Shown: positions 18,122 to 28,575, counted from the stretch's first letter. The stretch is 64,000 nt of DNA from Bacteroidota bacterium (GCA_021156365.1 JAJNDK010000002.1:558001-622000); one strand, 5' to 3'. Numbers and translations are program-made. Notes: generated by a model from the letters alone, not told the origin.

Positions 18122-21100
18122 ATGAGAAAAGTCTGTCTTCTTTTTGCTCTTGCTCTCTTATCCATACAGGGCCAGAGTTTTGCGCAGCTTAACTGTTACG
18201 ATATTTCTGTTACGGAAATTGTTCCTTCCGCTTCGCTTTCCCCCTGTAATACAGTGAACTTCGTTTATACGATCACTAACAACAGTACAACAGATGCCTA
18301 TGCCGGCGGAACCACAACCATCCATTTTCCTTTAGGGATCAGCTTTTCCTCACTGAACAGTGGATCGAGCAGCATTGGTATCAGCACTGCTTCTGCAAGT
18401 GGCAGCACCGACCCGGTCTTTGTTCTTCCTTCTATGGTAGCGAACGGTGGATCACTCAGCATTTCTGTTGATGTGCTCATACCTTGCCAGGCCGGAAGCG
18501 GCAGTTCTACGAATATGGACATAAGTGATGTGCTCGTTTCGGGTAACTGTAATTATCCGTTGAACAATACTCTCAACCTGCTTACCTCTTCACTGAATGT
18601 TACTGATCTTAACGGTGGCACACTCAATCTCAATATCGGCGACGAACAGGAAATCGTGTACCAGTTAGGGAATCCGGGCACAGGTCTTATTTCTTCCATA
18701 TCTGTGAGCTGCACACCCGATGCCAGTACGGATCTGCTTGGCTATTGTATTTCCACTTCCCCCGGTACTTGCGGAAGTTATACAAACATCAGCAGCGGAG
18801 TCATCACTATGAACAGTGCGGATATGCAATCCGTGCTTGGAACACCCGGTCTTGGCAATGGTTCTTCCTTTTATTTACATATCAAATATAAAGTATCGAG
18901 CTGCGCGAACGTTGGTACAGGTAGTTACATTTTTTCCTGGGGTTGCGGACCGGGCAGTTGCCTGCCTATAACGATGAATACCGATATTAATTCTATTCCA
19001 GGCACACCTGTCATGCAGGTAAATACACTCTCAACTCTGAACAATTCCAGCTATTGCCCGGGCGGACAGCCTATGCAGCTTGGCTTTATCTACAAGAACA
19101 TCGGAACGCCTATCTCCGGAGCAAATCCTCCTCCACCCGGTCATACAAAAATGATCGATCTGAAATTGTACTTACAGTCTGTACATAACATGGGTTCCAT
19201 CGATCCCTCTTCTTTCCGGATCAACGGACATCCTACCACGCTACCTGTTGGAAGCGTAATATCATATACGATAGGTGCGGCCGGCGGAGCAGATGTTTTC
19301 GAGGTAAATCTTTGCAGTCTCACTGTTTCTTTGTTTTCAGGCAATTCTGCTCCTTTCGGGCCGAATACCTTGAGTGATATTGACGGAGACGGATACATAG
19401 ACGACTTGAACGGTTATAATCTCAGTCCGAATGATTTCACGCTAACATTTGACTACGCTTACTCTATCACCTGCTTACCTGAATTTGCTACCAACGCCAA
19501 ATACCCGGGTGTCTTCACACAAACAAAATATCAGAATCAATGTCATTCATTGCCTGCAACCGATCCTCATTCACAGCCATTCAGCCCGCACCTCTCATTC
19601 GAATCGCAATACAATTACGGCTCCAGTAACAATGGGGCTGCCATCAACGCGCCATCCGATGTAGTAGAAGGAGAATCTTTTAGTATTGAACTGTGCCCCA
19701 GTGCACAACAAGGCTGGTCGCCTGTCAACTTTGATTTTAATTGCCCGAATGGGTATCACCAGTTCAGAGTTATCCTGCCACCTGGCTATCACGTAGATCC
19801 TTCAGTAAGTACTATCACCATTCCTTTGTTTGACGCCTGTTACAACGTTCCGTCCAGTGTGAGTGCAAGCGTAACGGAAATTGCACCTACGCCAAGCGAG
19901 CCCGGATACCTGCTTATCAATCATACCCGTTTTCCTCCTGTAAATTGCGTTTCTGTCAACCTTACTCCACGTGTGCTTTGCTTCAGTGTACCGATGATAT
20001 TTGAATGTGTATCGAACCCGCTCACTGCCAATTTCGGTTTTGATGCTTTGACATACACATACGAATATGTGTGCGACGATGCCTGCAGCACCTGCGTCGA
20101 CGAAATAGCATCAGCCAGCACCAGTACCTATCATCATTGTAACGGTCCCTGCGCCAAACCTTTCTTTACCGATGAGCGCTCGTTTTCCCTGGAACGGACT
20201 ACCTTAGGCTGGGTAAATACTCCCGGCAATTATGATTGCTCTGATCTTAATACAGCCGCTGAAGTATCTCCCACTTCCCCTGGTGTGAATGTGCAGGCAG
20301 CTTATCCGGGAGATGCACTCCATGCGAAACTCAGCGGTGGTTTTGCAGGCACGAATAGCGGCGACTATCAGGATATGTTTTTACAAATGAGATACCGGAT
20401 GTTCTCGCAATGGGAAGCCGGAGATGAAGAGATCTTTGAGCAGGATCCTAATATTCCGAGCACTATTGTCGTTTCGGGAACTGTAGGAGCCGATGACACA
20501 TACCTGTTAACCTATATGCCCGCTCCTGTAGTTGCGGGCAACGATACCTTTATCATGAATTTTTCGTTGCCACAAACCTTGCTGGCATCCCTGATTCCTG
20601 CAGATACAATTCCTATTACCTTTAATGCGGATGTACATCTTGTTGCAAAAACAACTCCTTTTGTACCGAATCTATGGGATAATACTTTTTATACACACGG
20701 AATACATAAAATAGAAGGCCTGCGGGCAGAGTTCGGCGGATTAGCAACTAATTCATCAGACCCCGACGGACATGACACGGTCTTATCCTGCGATTCCTGG
20801 GGAACGCGTTTTACTATGTATCAACCACACGCAGGGTTTTACACGGATGTGCATCATGCCAAAGTTTCGGACTGCGGGCTCTTCCCTGTAAGTACTTATT
20901 TCCTTGTACAGGGAGCGTTACGCAGCATGTCTCTCAGTGATTTTCCGAACGAGCACAAACCGTATGCTGCCATGAATGACGAAGTGAAGATCACTATTCC
21001 TGCCGGCTATGAATATGTTTCCACTGACTTCACTATACTGGATAATGCATTCGACCCTTCAGATCCTAATTTTTTCGATAATACTTTTTCCGCACCTACA

Positions 21101-24100
21101 GTAACAATAACTCCATTCGACTCTGATACCGGGCTTGACGGTTCTACTATTCTGACATACCACGGTATGGGACCCGACAGCTGCTGGCCTTTGCTTGATA
21201 TGGATTATTGGGTAGCGCTGGCATCTCAATTCGGAATTACCGTGTGGACCAAACCATCCTGCGATACACCTGATAGCAGTAATTTCTTTTTCACTGGTGG
21301 ATTCACGCAGGCTATTCAGTCTTATCCTGTATATCAAACCACCCATCAATCCAATTTTCTGCCTGAACATTTTGATGTCGTTCACGTTAACCCTACACTT
21401 ACCCTCACAGCCCCGCCTACTGTGAATGCTTTTGACAATACAGTTGATTTTGATTTCCAACTCTGCAATTCCAGCACACACAATGCGCCATATGGTTGGA
21501 TAACGTTTGAAAACCCTTCGAATACACTGACGCTTACCGGGGTCACTTTATTGCCGAATACTTCCTTGTCTTCAATAACTTATGGGAACGGAATACTGGT
21601 AAATGTGGGAAGTATTGCTCCTTCCAGCTGTGCAAGCATTCGTCTTTCTGCAACGGTAAATCCGGCGGGTTGTGTTACGGGAAATGATCCTGTTCATGAC
21701 GAAGTATTGGTGACCTGGGGGAATGAATGTACAGAGCCTATGCCTGCCAGTTCCGAAACACTCTGTCAGCAAGGTGCTACTACTTTTAATTTCAACAGGT
21801 ATCCTTCCGCCCTCAACCTGCTCACTCCGCAAGGTTTTCCTTCTGCTACAGTGAGTCCATGCAGTGGAACGATCACGTACACGTTTGTGATCGCCAATCC
21901 TTCCTTAGGAACAATCACAGATCCTGAATTCTGGTTTGATCTGCCGGCAGGCATGAGTCTGCAAAATGCGGATTTTACCTATCCGCTTACGGGAGGATCT
22001 ACCGTTACTGCTCCTGCTCCAACAAATACATATGGCACACTCAGCACAAGCCCCGGCTGGGACCTCAACACACTTTTCTCTTCACTCAACACAAATGGCC
22101 TCACCGGGGGAAATACCAATCCGAACAACCAGATCGGTGTAACAATTACTGTACAGGCTTCCTGTGATTATGTTCCGGCTACAGAACTTCGGTTTTTCAC
22201 AGGTGGTACTTCTTCCTGCAGCCAGCAGTTAAATCCCGATCCGGCTCAACATAGTCCTGTGGTAGGGTCCAACACCTGCTGCTTCCCATGCACGGCTGCT
22301 GCAGGAATGGATACGACAATTTGTGCAGGAAACAATGTCACGCTAACAGGCACGGGAAATGGAAGTCTTCTGTGGATGCCGGAAGGATCTACAAATGCAA
22401 ATCTTTCGGTCTCACCAACAGAAACCACTACTTATACACTCACTGTAACAAACGGGCCAAGTAGCTGTACTGATGAAGTGACTGTGTTTGTGAACACTGC
22501 AACTATTGCAGCGACTGCCTCTTCCTATACTATCTGCATCGGACAAAACAGTACACTTACAGCAAGCGGTGGCACATCGTATTCCTGGGATGCTTCACAG
22601 GGAGCAGCTCCTGCACCGCTTGACGAAGTGACTGTAACACCGACTGTAACCACAACATATGTGGTTACAGGAACAGATATAAACGGATGTTCAAATACTG
22701 ATACAGTTACCATTACTGTTAATCCTCTTCCAACTATTGCGGTCAGTGCAGATGAGAACATCCTTTGTGCGGGACAATATGCAAATCTTACGGCGGGTGG
22801 CGGAACCTCTTATACATGGGACGCTTCGCAGGGAACCGATCCGGATCCGGAAGCAGAAGTGAGTGTGAATCCGGGTTCTACTACAACTTACACAGTTACC
22901 GGAACGGATGAGAATGGATGCTCAAATACTGCCATGATAATGATCACTGTCAATCCATTGCCAAATGTAATTGCAATCCCTTTTTCGGATACCCTGTGTG
23001 CCGGTCGGTCGACAACGATCAGCGCAACAGGCGGTGTAACATATTCATGGACGGCAACACCGGGACCAAATCCTGTTCCTGCTAACGGTCCGGGCATCTA
23101 TATTACTCCACCTGTTACTACTACTTACGTTGTAACCGGAACAGACGCAAACGGATGTCAAAATACTGCAAGCGTTACAATTGTTGTTCTCCCTGTTCCA
23201 ACGATCACTCTTTCTGCGTCGCCAAATCCTGCATGTGCAGGCCAGGCAACAATACTAACTGCAAACGGTGCCGGTGCAAACGGCGCCTATACCTGGACCG
23301 CTTCACAAGGCGGCGATCCTGCTGATACCGATAACTCTGTAACAGTGTATCCAACCAGTGAAACAACTTATTCTGTTGTGGGAACGGCGGAAGAAGGATG
23401 TTCCGGTGCTGCCAGCGTTACAGTGACGGTAAATCCCGTGCCCACTATTACAGTATTTGCTTCCAAAAAGAAATTGTGTGAAGGGCAGTCTGTAGTACTT
23501 ACAGCAGGCGGCGGATCCAGTTACACCTGGGTATCTGCTCCGGCAAGCGTATTGCCTTCAGGATCACCTATCACTGTTTCTCCAACTGTTACTACTACTT
23601 ATACAGTAACAGGCAGCAGCAATGGATGCAGCAATACTGCAACTATAACTGTCACTGTGGTTCCTGTGCCTGTGGTTACGGCATCAGCAGTTCCTGCTGC
23701 TATTTGTTCAGGGCAAAGCAGCACACTTACCGCATACGGAGCTACCACTTATTCATGGACACCCGGCGGGGCAGGAAATCCTTTAACGGTGTATCCGACA
23801 TCGACAACAGTGTACAATGTAACCGGCACTACTGATGGATGCAGCGGTATGGCAAGTATAACCGTTACAGTGAGTCCCACTCCCACTATAACCATAAGCG
23901 GGCAAGATTCTATTTGTAAGGGCCAAAGCTCTACAGTGCTCACGGCAACAATGAGTCCGGCCGGTGGCAGCTATGCATGGACATCTTCTCCTTCAACATT
24001 TCCACCGCTCCCCAACACATATAGTATCACTGTTTCTCCGAGCGGTAACACCATATATACTGTAACCGGAACAACAATTAACGGATGCACCGCTACGGCT

Positions 24101-27043
24101 ACCTATACGGTAACCGTTCTCAACAACATAAGTATTACAGCCATCGCCACACCAACTGCTGTTTGTATTGGAAGCTCCGCGCAGCTCTCTGCCACTGGCG
24201 CAAATCCGGTAGGCACTTATAGCTGGACCCCGGCACTGAACAATCCTTCTGCCAACGGTTCCAGCGGAACAATATCTCCCTCCAACATTGGCACTTATAC
24301 ATATTACGTAACCGGAACAAACAATATTGGTTGTGCTGCCACTGCTTCTGTATCTGTTTTAGTGAGAGAATGCCCGTGTGAAGGAGGAACGAGCCTGGCT
24401 TCCAGCATCTCTTCCAACCCTACATCAAATAACAATTATGTGCTCAATACAAATACCACCATCACCGGTAATGTGACCTGGGATAATATGTCGGTTAAAA
24501 TCGGGACCAACAAGACAATCACCGTTGCCAGCAATGCTACACTTACGCTTACCCACTCCCATTTATGGGCCTGTCAGAACATGTGGGAAGGGATTGTGGT
24601 GCAAAACGGCGGGAGGATCGTTGTTGCTACGAACTCGCTTATAGAAGATGCGAAGACCGCTATTACTGTTCCGACCTCAACTATTACAACTGGTTATGTG
24701 GCAGACATCCGGACATCGACTTTCAACAAAAACCATACTGCGATCCGGATCCAGAACTGCACTACAAATGTCAGCACATATCCATTCCGGGTAGCGGATG
24801 CAGTATTTACAAACAGAGAGATCACTTTCCTCACTATGCCACCCTACAATTCAGGTACGCCATGGCCATTAACTTCTACGCATAAAGCAATGATATCCAG
24901 CGGAACATTACAGGAGCATTGCAGTGTTTCTGCCAATGCCTCCGGTGTACTGAAAGCGCCTTATCAAAACGTTCCTGCACAATATGGGATATACATGAAT
25001 ACTGTCGGATTCACTACCGCCACTCCTGCCTACTATGGAGTTGTGCTGGGAATGGCTGATGGTGTGCTGCACGGCATGTCCAATGCCACCAACCTGTATG
25101 ACAATATAGTAGACGGGATCTATGCTATGAATACCAATTTCAGCACTATGAATTCCGTGTACCAATATATGGTTACGCCTCCGGTCAATCCAGCTTCATC
25201 CGATGGAACGGGTGTTTTTGCAGGAGTAAAAGGCAGCGGCAATTATCGCGCTGAGGTCAGAGCAGCTTCAGGGGCTAACGGCATCAACAGGTTTTATGAT
25301 AACCGAAATGGCGTGAAAGTGGCGAATTATTATGAAGCTCTGATCAGTAATTGTGATGTGAGAAGTACACAAACTATTTTGGGCAATGGATCCACAGGTG
25401 ATCTTGGATTTGAAATTGTCAGCAGCCGCTATCGCAAAATGGAAGTGAAAACAAACCTGCTCACTAATATCGAAACAGGGATCGTATTCCTTGCTCCAAG
25501 TACTCCAACACAGGTAGGTCCGGTAAATATCGACAACAATGCCATACAGGCCGACTATGCAGGAAGTCCTACCACACAGTTCGTAAGTTTAGGCATCAAG
25601 GCCGAAACCGTTATGAACCAATCGCAATTGGGTGCCGTGATCCTGTCGACTTCCAACAACACACTTAAGAATGTGTACAACGGGATCTTCACTCAAAACT
25701 GGTACAAACAGGCATCACTAAGTCTCGGAAATACCATTTCGATACGCAACAATCCGAACGCCTTTTCGCAAATAGGTATTTGTCATATCGCCAACAGAGG
25801 CAACAATATCTCTGATAATATCGTTACGGGACCTTCCACTAATGTTGCCGATAGATGGATCGGGATACAAAGCCGCACATGCTCCAGTGAATTGGTGTCC
25901 TGTAATAATGTCTCCAACCTTAGCCGGGGTATCGAATTCATGGATGTGCATACAACGCCTGTTCGGTTCATGGATAATACGATCGGGAACAACCGGCATG
26001 GTTATGTGCTCAGCACCAACGGGATCATCGGTACACAATCCGGGCCTCTCGCTTCGACGGCTTCCGATAACCGCTGGAACAATCCGTGGAACGCCAGTTA
26101 CGAACAAACTTTCGTGATCAACAGTGATCCGACAGCTTCTGTCCTTAAAGTAAGAAGTGGTGCGACATACACTCCTGTTTTTAATGATGGCAGCACAGCA
26201 TACAGCTCAGCGTCCATCCTAAATGTGTTGAATCCCGGTAGTCTGCGCTCCTGTCCTGCAGCTCCTTCTTCCTTCCTTGCCGGTGATCAGACAGCTATGA
26301 TGGAAAACATTGTGCAACAGACCACACCGTATGTAGTCTGGGCTGCCGAATCGGATATCATCAACAAGCACCTTGTCTACAGGATATTAAAAACAGATCC
26401 TTCGCTTATGAGCGGGTCTACGGTGCTGAATAGTTTTTACCTGACAGCTCAAAGCAGTGGCATTGGTGCCTTATCATCCATACAAGATGATATTGAGCAC
26501 GATGATCTGACTACAGCAGAAAGCAAAATACTTGCCTTTGTTCCTGCCAATACGATTGAGAGCAATTACAAAAACACCTATGATGTTTTTGTAAAGAGCA
26601 AAACAGATACGATCATTGCTCCTTCCGATTCTACTATTCTTGCCGCACTTGCATATGGCTGCCCTCAAACCGACGGACCGTCCGTGTTCCAGGCAAGAGC
26701 ACTACGAAGTATCATCTATGGTGTTCATATAGTGTATGAAGACAATTGTGGTTCAGAAGGACGTTTATCGAATGCTAATACAAACGAAATCCAGACAGCT
26801 TATCTTGTATATCCGAACCCTGCACAGGACGAGATCTACATTGCCGTTACGAACCAGGAATTGAAAGAAGCCCAGGTAGAGATCATGGACATTACCGGCA
26901 AACTCTTAGTATCATCCAGGCTGGATCTTGAGCAGGGCATTGGTAAACTTAAACTGGATGCAGCGAATGGAGTCTATTTCATCACGATCCGTAACAGTGA
27001 AAAAACAAAATTATATACACAGAAACTGGTGATCGCAAAATAA
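18122..27043 (+). CDS. Giant T9SS surface protein with Ig-like repeats and beta-helix
   Basis: A 2973-residue protein with a signal peptide (ending QSFAQ). Residues about 20-1380 hold several DUF11-like, Thr/Ser/Asn-rich conserved-repeat segments. About 1380-2085 hold nine Ig-like repeats of about 75-85 residues, each with a Cys pair (CxG...NGC), a YTWTASQG-type strand and a TTTYTVTGT strand. About 2085-2640 look like a parallel beta-helix of pectate-lyase type. The C-terminus (LVYPNPAQDEIYIAV ... NGVYFITI) is a T9SS sorting domain. It is probably a cell-surface adhesin or matrix protein. No catalytic residues are identifiable. Confidence 0.88.
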   Translation: MRKVCLLFALALLSIQGQSFAQLNCYDISVTEIVPSASLSPCNTVNFVYTITNNSTTDAYAGGTTTIHFPLGISFSSLNSGSSSIGISTASASGSTDPVFVLPSMVANGGSLSISVDVLIPCQAGSGSSTNMDISDVLVSGNCNYPLNNTLNLLTSSLNVTDLNGGTLNLNIGDEQEIVYQLGNPGTGLISSISVSCTPDASTDLLGYCISTSPGTCGSYTNISSGVITMNSADMQSVLGTPGLGNGSSFYLHIKYKVSSCANVGTGSYIFSWGCGPGSCLPITMNTDINSIPGTPVMQVNTLSTLNNSSYCPGGQPMQLGFIYKNIGTPISGANPPPPGHTKMIDLKLYLQSVHNMGSIDPSSFRINGHPTTLPVGSVISYTIGAAGGADVFEVNLCSLTVSLFSGNSAPFGPNTLSDIDGDGYIDDLNGYNLSPNDFTLTFDYAYSITCLPEFATNAKYPGVFTQTKYQNQCHSLPATDPHSQPFSPHLSFESQYNYGSSNNGAAINAPSDVVEGESFSIELCPSAQQGWSPVNFDFNCPNGYHQFRVILPPGYHVDPSVSTITIPLFDACYNVPSSVSASVTEIAPTPSEPGYLLINHTRFPPVNCVSVNLTPRVLCFSVPMIFECVSNPLTANFGFDALTYTYEYVCDDACSTCVDEIASASTSTYHHCNGPCAKPFFTDERSFSLERTTLGWVNTPGNYDCSDLNTAAEVSPTSPGVNVQAAYPGDALHAKLSGGFAGTNSGDYQDMFLQMRYRMFSQWEAGDEEIFEQDPNIPSTIVVSGTVGADDTYLLTYMPAPVVAGNDTFIMNFSLPQTLLASLIPADTIPITFNADVHLVAKTTPFVPNLWDNTFYTHGIHKIEGLRAEFGGLATNSSDPDGHDTVLSCDSWGTRFTMYQPHAGFYTDVHHAKVSDCGLFPVSTYFLVQGALRSMSLSDFPNEHKPYAAMNDEVKITIPAGYEYVSTDFTILDNAFDPSDPNFFDNTFSAPTVTITPFDSDTGLDGSTILTYHGMGPDSCWPLLDMDYWVALASQFGITVWTKPSCDTPDSSNFFFTGGFTQAIQSYPVYQTTHQSNFLPEHFDVVHVNPTLTLTAPPTVNAFDNTVDFDFQLCNSSTHNAPYGWITFENPSNTLTLTGVTLLPNTSLSSITYGNGILVNVGSIAPSSCASIRLSATVNPAGCVTGNDPVHDEVLVTWGNECTEPMPASSETLCQQGATTFNFNRYPSALNLLTPQGFPSATVSPCSGTITYTFVIANPSLGTITDPEFWFDLPAGMSLQNADFTYPLTGGSTVTAPAPTNTYGTLSTSPGWDLNTLFSSLNTNGLTGGNTNPNNQIGVTITVQASCDYVPATELRFFTGGTSSCSQQLNPDPAQHSPVVGSNTCCFPCTAAAGMDTTICAGNNVTLTGTGNGSLLWMPEGSTNANLSVSPTETTTYTLTVTNGPSSCTDEVTVFVNTATIAATASSYTICIGQNSTLTASGGTSYSWDASQGAAPAPLDEVTVTPTVTTTYVVTGTDINGCSNTDTVTITVNPLPTIAVSADENILCAGQYANLTAGGGTSYTWDASQGTDPDPEAEVSVNPGSTTTYTVTGTDENGCSNTAMIMITVNPLPNVIAIPFSDTLCAGRSTTISATGGVTYSWTATPGPNPVPANGPGIYITPPVTTTYVVTGTDANGCQNTASVTIVVLPVPTITLSASPNPACAGQATILTANGAGANGAYTWTASQGGDPADTDNSVTVYPTSETTYSVVGTAEEGCSGAASVTVTVNPVPTITVFASKKKLCEGQSVVLTAGGGSSYTWVSAPASVLPSGSPITVSPTVTTTYTVTGSSNGCSNTATITVTVVPVPVVTASAVPAAICSGQSSTLTAYGATTYSWTPGGAGNPLTVYPTSTTVYNVTGTTDGCSGMASITVTVSPTPTITISGQDSICKGQSSTVLTATMSPAGGSYAWTSSPSTFPPLPNTYSITVSPSGNTIYTVTGTTINGCTATATYTVTVLNNISITAIATPTAVCIGSSAQLSATGANPVGTYSWTPALNNPSANGSSGTISPSNIGTYTYYVTGTNNIGCAATASVSVLVRECPCEGGTSLASSISSNPTSNNNYVLNTNTTITGNVTWDNMSVKIGTNKTITVASNATLTLTHSHLWACQNMWEGIVVQNGGRIVVATNSLIEDAKTAITVPTSTITTGYVADIRTSTFNKNHTAIRIQNCTTNVSTYPFRVADAVFTNREITFLTMPPYNSGTPWPLTSTHKAMISSGTLQEHCSVSANASGVLKAPYQNVPAQYGIYMNTVGFTTATPAYYGVVLGMADGVLHGMSNATNLYDNIVDGIYAMNTNFSTMNSVYQYMVTPPVNPASSDGTGVFAGVKGSGNYRAEVRAASGANGINRFYDNRNGVKVANYYEALISNCDVRSTQTILGNGSTGDLGFEIVSSRYRKMEVKTNLLTNIETGIVFLAPSTPTQVGPVNIDNNAIQADYAGSPTTQFVSLGIKAETVMNQSQLGAVILSTSNNTLKNVYNGIFTQNWYKQASLSLGNTISIRNNPNAFSQIGICHIANRGNNISDNIVTGPSTNVADRWIGIQSRTCSSELVSCNNVSNLSRGIEFMDVHTTPVRFMDNTIGNNRHGYVLSTNGIIGTQSGPLASTASDNRWNNPWNASYEQTFVINSDPTASVLKVRSGATYTPVFNDGSTAYSSASILNVLNPGSLRSCPAAPSSFLAGDQTAMMENIVQQTTPYVVWAAESDIINKHLVYRILKTDPSLMSGSTVLNSFYLTAQSSGIGALSSIQDDIEHDDLTTAESKILAFVPANTIESNYKNTYDVFVKSKTDTIIAPSDSTILAALAYGCPQTDGPSVFQARALRSIIYGVHIVYEDNCGSEGRLSNANTNEIQTAYLVYPNPAQDEIYIAVTNQELKEAQVEIMDITGKLLVSSRLDLEQGIGKLKLDAANGVYFITIRNSEKTKLYTQKLVIAK
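22284..24370 (+). repeat. Array of nine Ig-like repeats (coding)
   Basis: The coding sequence contains nine consecutive units of about 210-250 bases. Each begins with PTIT-like residues, then a CxG cysteine motif and, about 55 residues later, an NGC-type cysteine followed by a V-T-V strand. The pair could form a disulfide within each domain. The copies are diverged at the DNA level, so the array is old and not a recent tandem expansion. Confidence 0.85.
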
Positions 27044-27064
27044 GACCAGGACAACACTACTTGT

Positions 27065-27095
27065 AAAAGAGCCGCATTTTATCTGCGGCTCTTTT
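27065..27095 (+). terminator. Terminator of the giant surface-protein gene
   Basis: A 12-bp stem (AAAAGAGCCGCA with TGCGGCTCTTTT) encloses a 7-base loop and is followed by TTTTTGTTTT. It lies 21 bases after the stop codon. Confidence 0.9.
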
Positions 27096-27099
27096 TGTT

Positions 27100-27327
27100 T
27101 TAGCCAGGTTGCAGAAAAATTAACGTACAGTCAACAATTGGGAAGCTCCTCCTGCCAGCATCCCGGTTATGGTTGTACTGATCCAATAGTGATTGTTCTG
27201 GCTCGTGATAGTCTTGCTGTTATTGCTGTATTTTCCATGATTTTGATTTTATGACATAACAAATGAAAACCATGTAATTGGACAATAAGAAGAAGAAAAT
27301 CTGAATAAGCAGAGAAATATGTGCAAT
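27100..27327. other. Intergenic stretch without a supportable gene
   Basis: Between the terminator of the surface-protein gene and the terminator of the tRNA I find no convincing reading frame. Short frames on both strands have plausible residue runs but no start codon in frame, so I leave the region unannotated. Confidence 0.5.
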
Positions 27328-27362
27328 AAAAAAGCCCCGATGCTTTGCACAACGAGGGCTTA
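27328..27362 (-). terminator. Terminator of tRNA-Arg
   Basis: Read on the minus strand, AAGCCCT pairs with GGGGCTT (one T·G wobble) around a loop of about 15 bases, followed by TTTTTATTG. It lies about 25 bases after the tRNA 3' end. Confidence 0.75.
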
Positions 27363-27386
27363 ATTTGCTGATCTACAATTTAGGTG

Positions 27387-27460
27387 TGATCCCGAGAGGG
27401 TTCGAACCTCCAACCAACAGAATCGGAATCTGTCATTCTATCCAGTTGAACTACGGGACC
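27387..27460 (-). tRNA. tRNA-Arg (anticodon CCG)
   Basis: The 74-nt cloverleaf is clear on the minus strand. The acceptor stem GGTCCCG pairs with CGGGATC with one G·T, and the T arm carries GGTTCGAACC. The anticodon stem ACAGA/TCTGT encloses a 7-base loop TTCCGAT, giving anticodon CCG, which reads the Arg codon CGG. The 3' CCA is not encoded. Confidence 0.95.
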
Positions 27461-27481
27461 ATTTCTGATGAAATCAGTTTA

Positions 27482-27489
27482 CAAAAGTA
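27482..27489 (-). promoter_or_regulatory. -7 element of the tRNA-Arg promoter
   Basis: On the minus strand TACTTTTG matches the Bacteroidota -7 consensus TAnnTTTG at all fixed positions. It ends 22 bases before the tRNA 5' end. No clear -33 TTTG is seen. The rest of the interval up to the SSB gene holds no reading frame I can support, only a TTACTTTG at 27671-27678 that may serve the SSB gene. Confidence 0.5.
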
Positions 27490-27760
27490 CGGCTTTATTA
27501 GTTAATTCATGTTTTATTCTGAATTATTTTCCTTTCCTGTCGAAAAAAGGATATTCCGTCATAAAATATATCTTTTTGATTATCAAGTTGTTTAGGCGAC
27601 AACAAGCGACTGCAAATAACTTCATTCGACTATAAATGTTTATTAACCGACTCGGGCTTTTGGGTCGTCGTTACTTTGCATCGTCAAAATTTTGGTGGCG
27701 CCAATATCGAAAGACAGACAACAAATTAAATTTTTATTCATTCCAAAAAACAAAAACATC

Positions 27761-28099
27761 ATGAACTCAATCAAAAACAAAGTAACATTAATCGGGAACA
27801 TCGGTAACGCACCGGAGATCAAATCTTTTGACAATAACAAAAAAATGGCCCGTGTATCAGTCGCCACGAACGAAGTTTATAAAAATCAAAAAGGTGAGCG
27901 GGTAAGCGAAACTACCTGGCACAATGTGATCATGTGGGGCAATCTCGCTACCATCGCCGAAAAATTACTTAAAAAAGGCTCCGAAGTAGCTATTGATGGC
28001 AAGATCGTAAATCGTAATTACACTGATAAAGACGGGATCAAACGCTACTTCACGGAGATCCAGGCAAACGAGTTAGTACTCCTGGGTAAGGCGGCATAA
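27761..28099 (+). CDS. Short single-stranded DNA-binding protein (copy 1)
   Basis: A 112-residue OB-fold SSB. MNSIKNKVTLIGNIGNAPEI is the usual N-terminus, with ETTWHNVIMWGNLATIAEKLLKKGSEVAIDGKIVNRNY and the DNA-binding aromatics following. The protein ends at LVLLGKAA and lacks the flexible linker and acidic DDDIPF-type tip through which ordinary SSBs recruit partners. I start at the ATG at 27761, after an A-rich leader; the frame is open further upstream without similarity. It is followed by a paralogous copy after 56 bases. Confidence 0.9.
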   Translation: MNSIKNKVTLIGNIGNAPEIKSFDNNKKMARVSVATNEVYKNQKGERVSETTWHNVIMWGNLATIAEKLLKKGSEVAIDGKIVNRNYTDKDGIKRYFTEIQANELVLLGKAA

Positions 28100-28155
28100 C
28101 GCTGAAGAACTCCTAAATCAATTATTCAAATTATTTCATATTAAAAAACAAAATC

Positions 28156-28494
28156 ATGAATTCAATTAAAAACAAAGTAACACTGATCGGAAATTTAGGT
28201 AATACTCCTGAGATCAAATCACTCGAAAATAACACGAAGGTGGCTCGTATTTCACTTGCCACCAATGAAGTGTATAAAAATCAGAAAGGCGAAAAAGTAC
28301 TGGAAACCACCTGGCACCATGTGGTGCTGTGGGGAAGTCTTGCAGAAGTCGCTGAAAAGATGCTGAAAAAAGGATCCGAGATCGCTATCGACGGAAAGCT
28401 TGTAAACCGCAATTACATAGACAAGGACGGAATGAAAAGATATATCACGGAAGTCCGGGCCAGTCAGCTTGTTTTATTAGGTAAGGCTGCGTAG
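28156..28494 (+). CDS. Short single-stranded DNA-binding protein (copy 2)
   Basis: The second 112-residue SSB is about 80 percent similar to copy 1 by eye. It keeps the same length and the same ending (LVLLGKAA), so it also lacks the acidic tip. Both start regions have A-rich leaders with AAAAAACAAAA before the ATG, which suggests that the duplication included the leader. Changes between the copies concentrate in surface positions such as HHVVLWGSLAEVAEKM. Because it precedes comM, a role in binding incoming DNA is possible but unproven. Confidence 0.9.
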   Translation: MNSIKNKVTLIGNLGNTPEIKSLENNTKVARISLATNEVYKNQKGEKVLETTWHHVVLWGSLAEVAEKMLKKGSEIAIDGKLVNRNYIDKDGMKRYITEVRASQLVLLGKAA

Positions 28495-28510
28495 CGCTGC
28501 GACCTTTTCT

Positions 28511-28539
28511 GCGCCACACCAAACAACACGGTGTGGCGC
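28511..28539. other. Strong hairpin between ssb copy 2 and comM
   Basis: A perfect 10-bp stem GCGCCACACC / GGTGTGGCGC encloses a 9-base loop. No T-run follows, so it is not a classical terminator. It could stabilise the ssb transcript end, attenuate comM, or be a protein-binding site. Confidence 0.6.
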
Positions 28540-28575
28540 CCACAACGATCAATAGTAAAAAATTAAAAACAGTTT

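Noticed and set aside
22284-24370. CRISPR-like periodicity
   Set aside because: The repeats are diverged coding units of Ig-like domains without constant repeats or spacers.
27100-27327. Short open frames on both strands in the gap before the tRNA
   Set aside because: Frames with protein-like residues (for example a minus-strand frame ending in LLTVR) have no in-frame start codon and no similarity, so I see no gene.
27671-27678. TTACTTTG as SSB promoter
   Set aside because: It deviates from TAnnTTTG at one fixed position and no -33 element fits, so I mention it only in the tRNA promoter entry.
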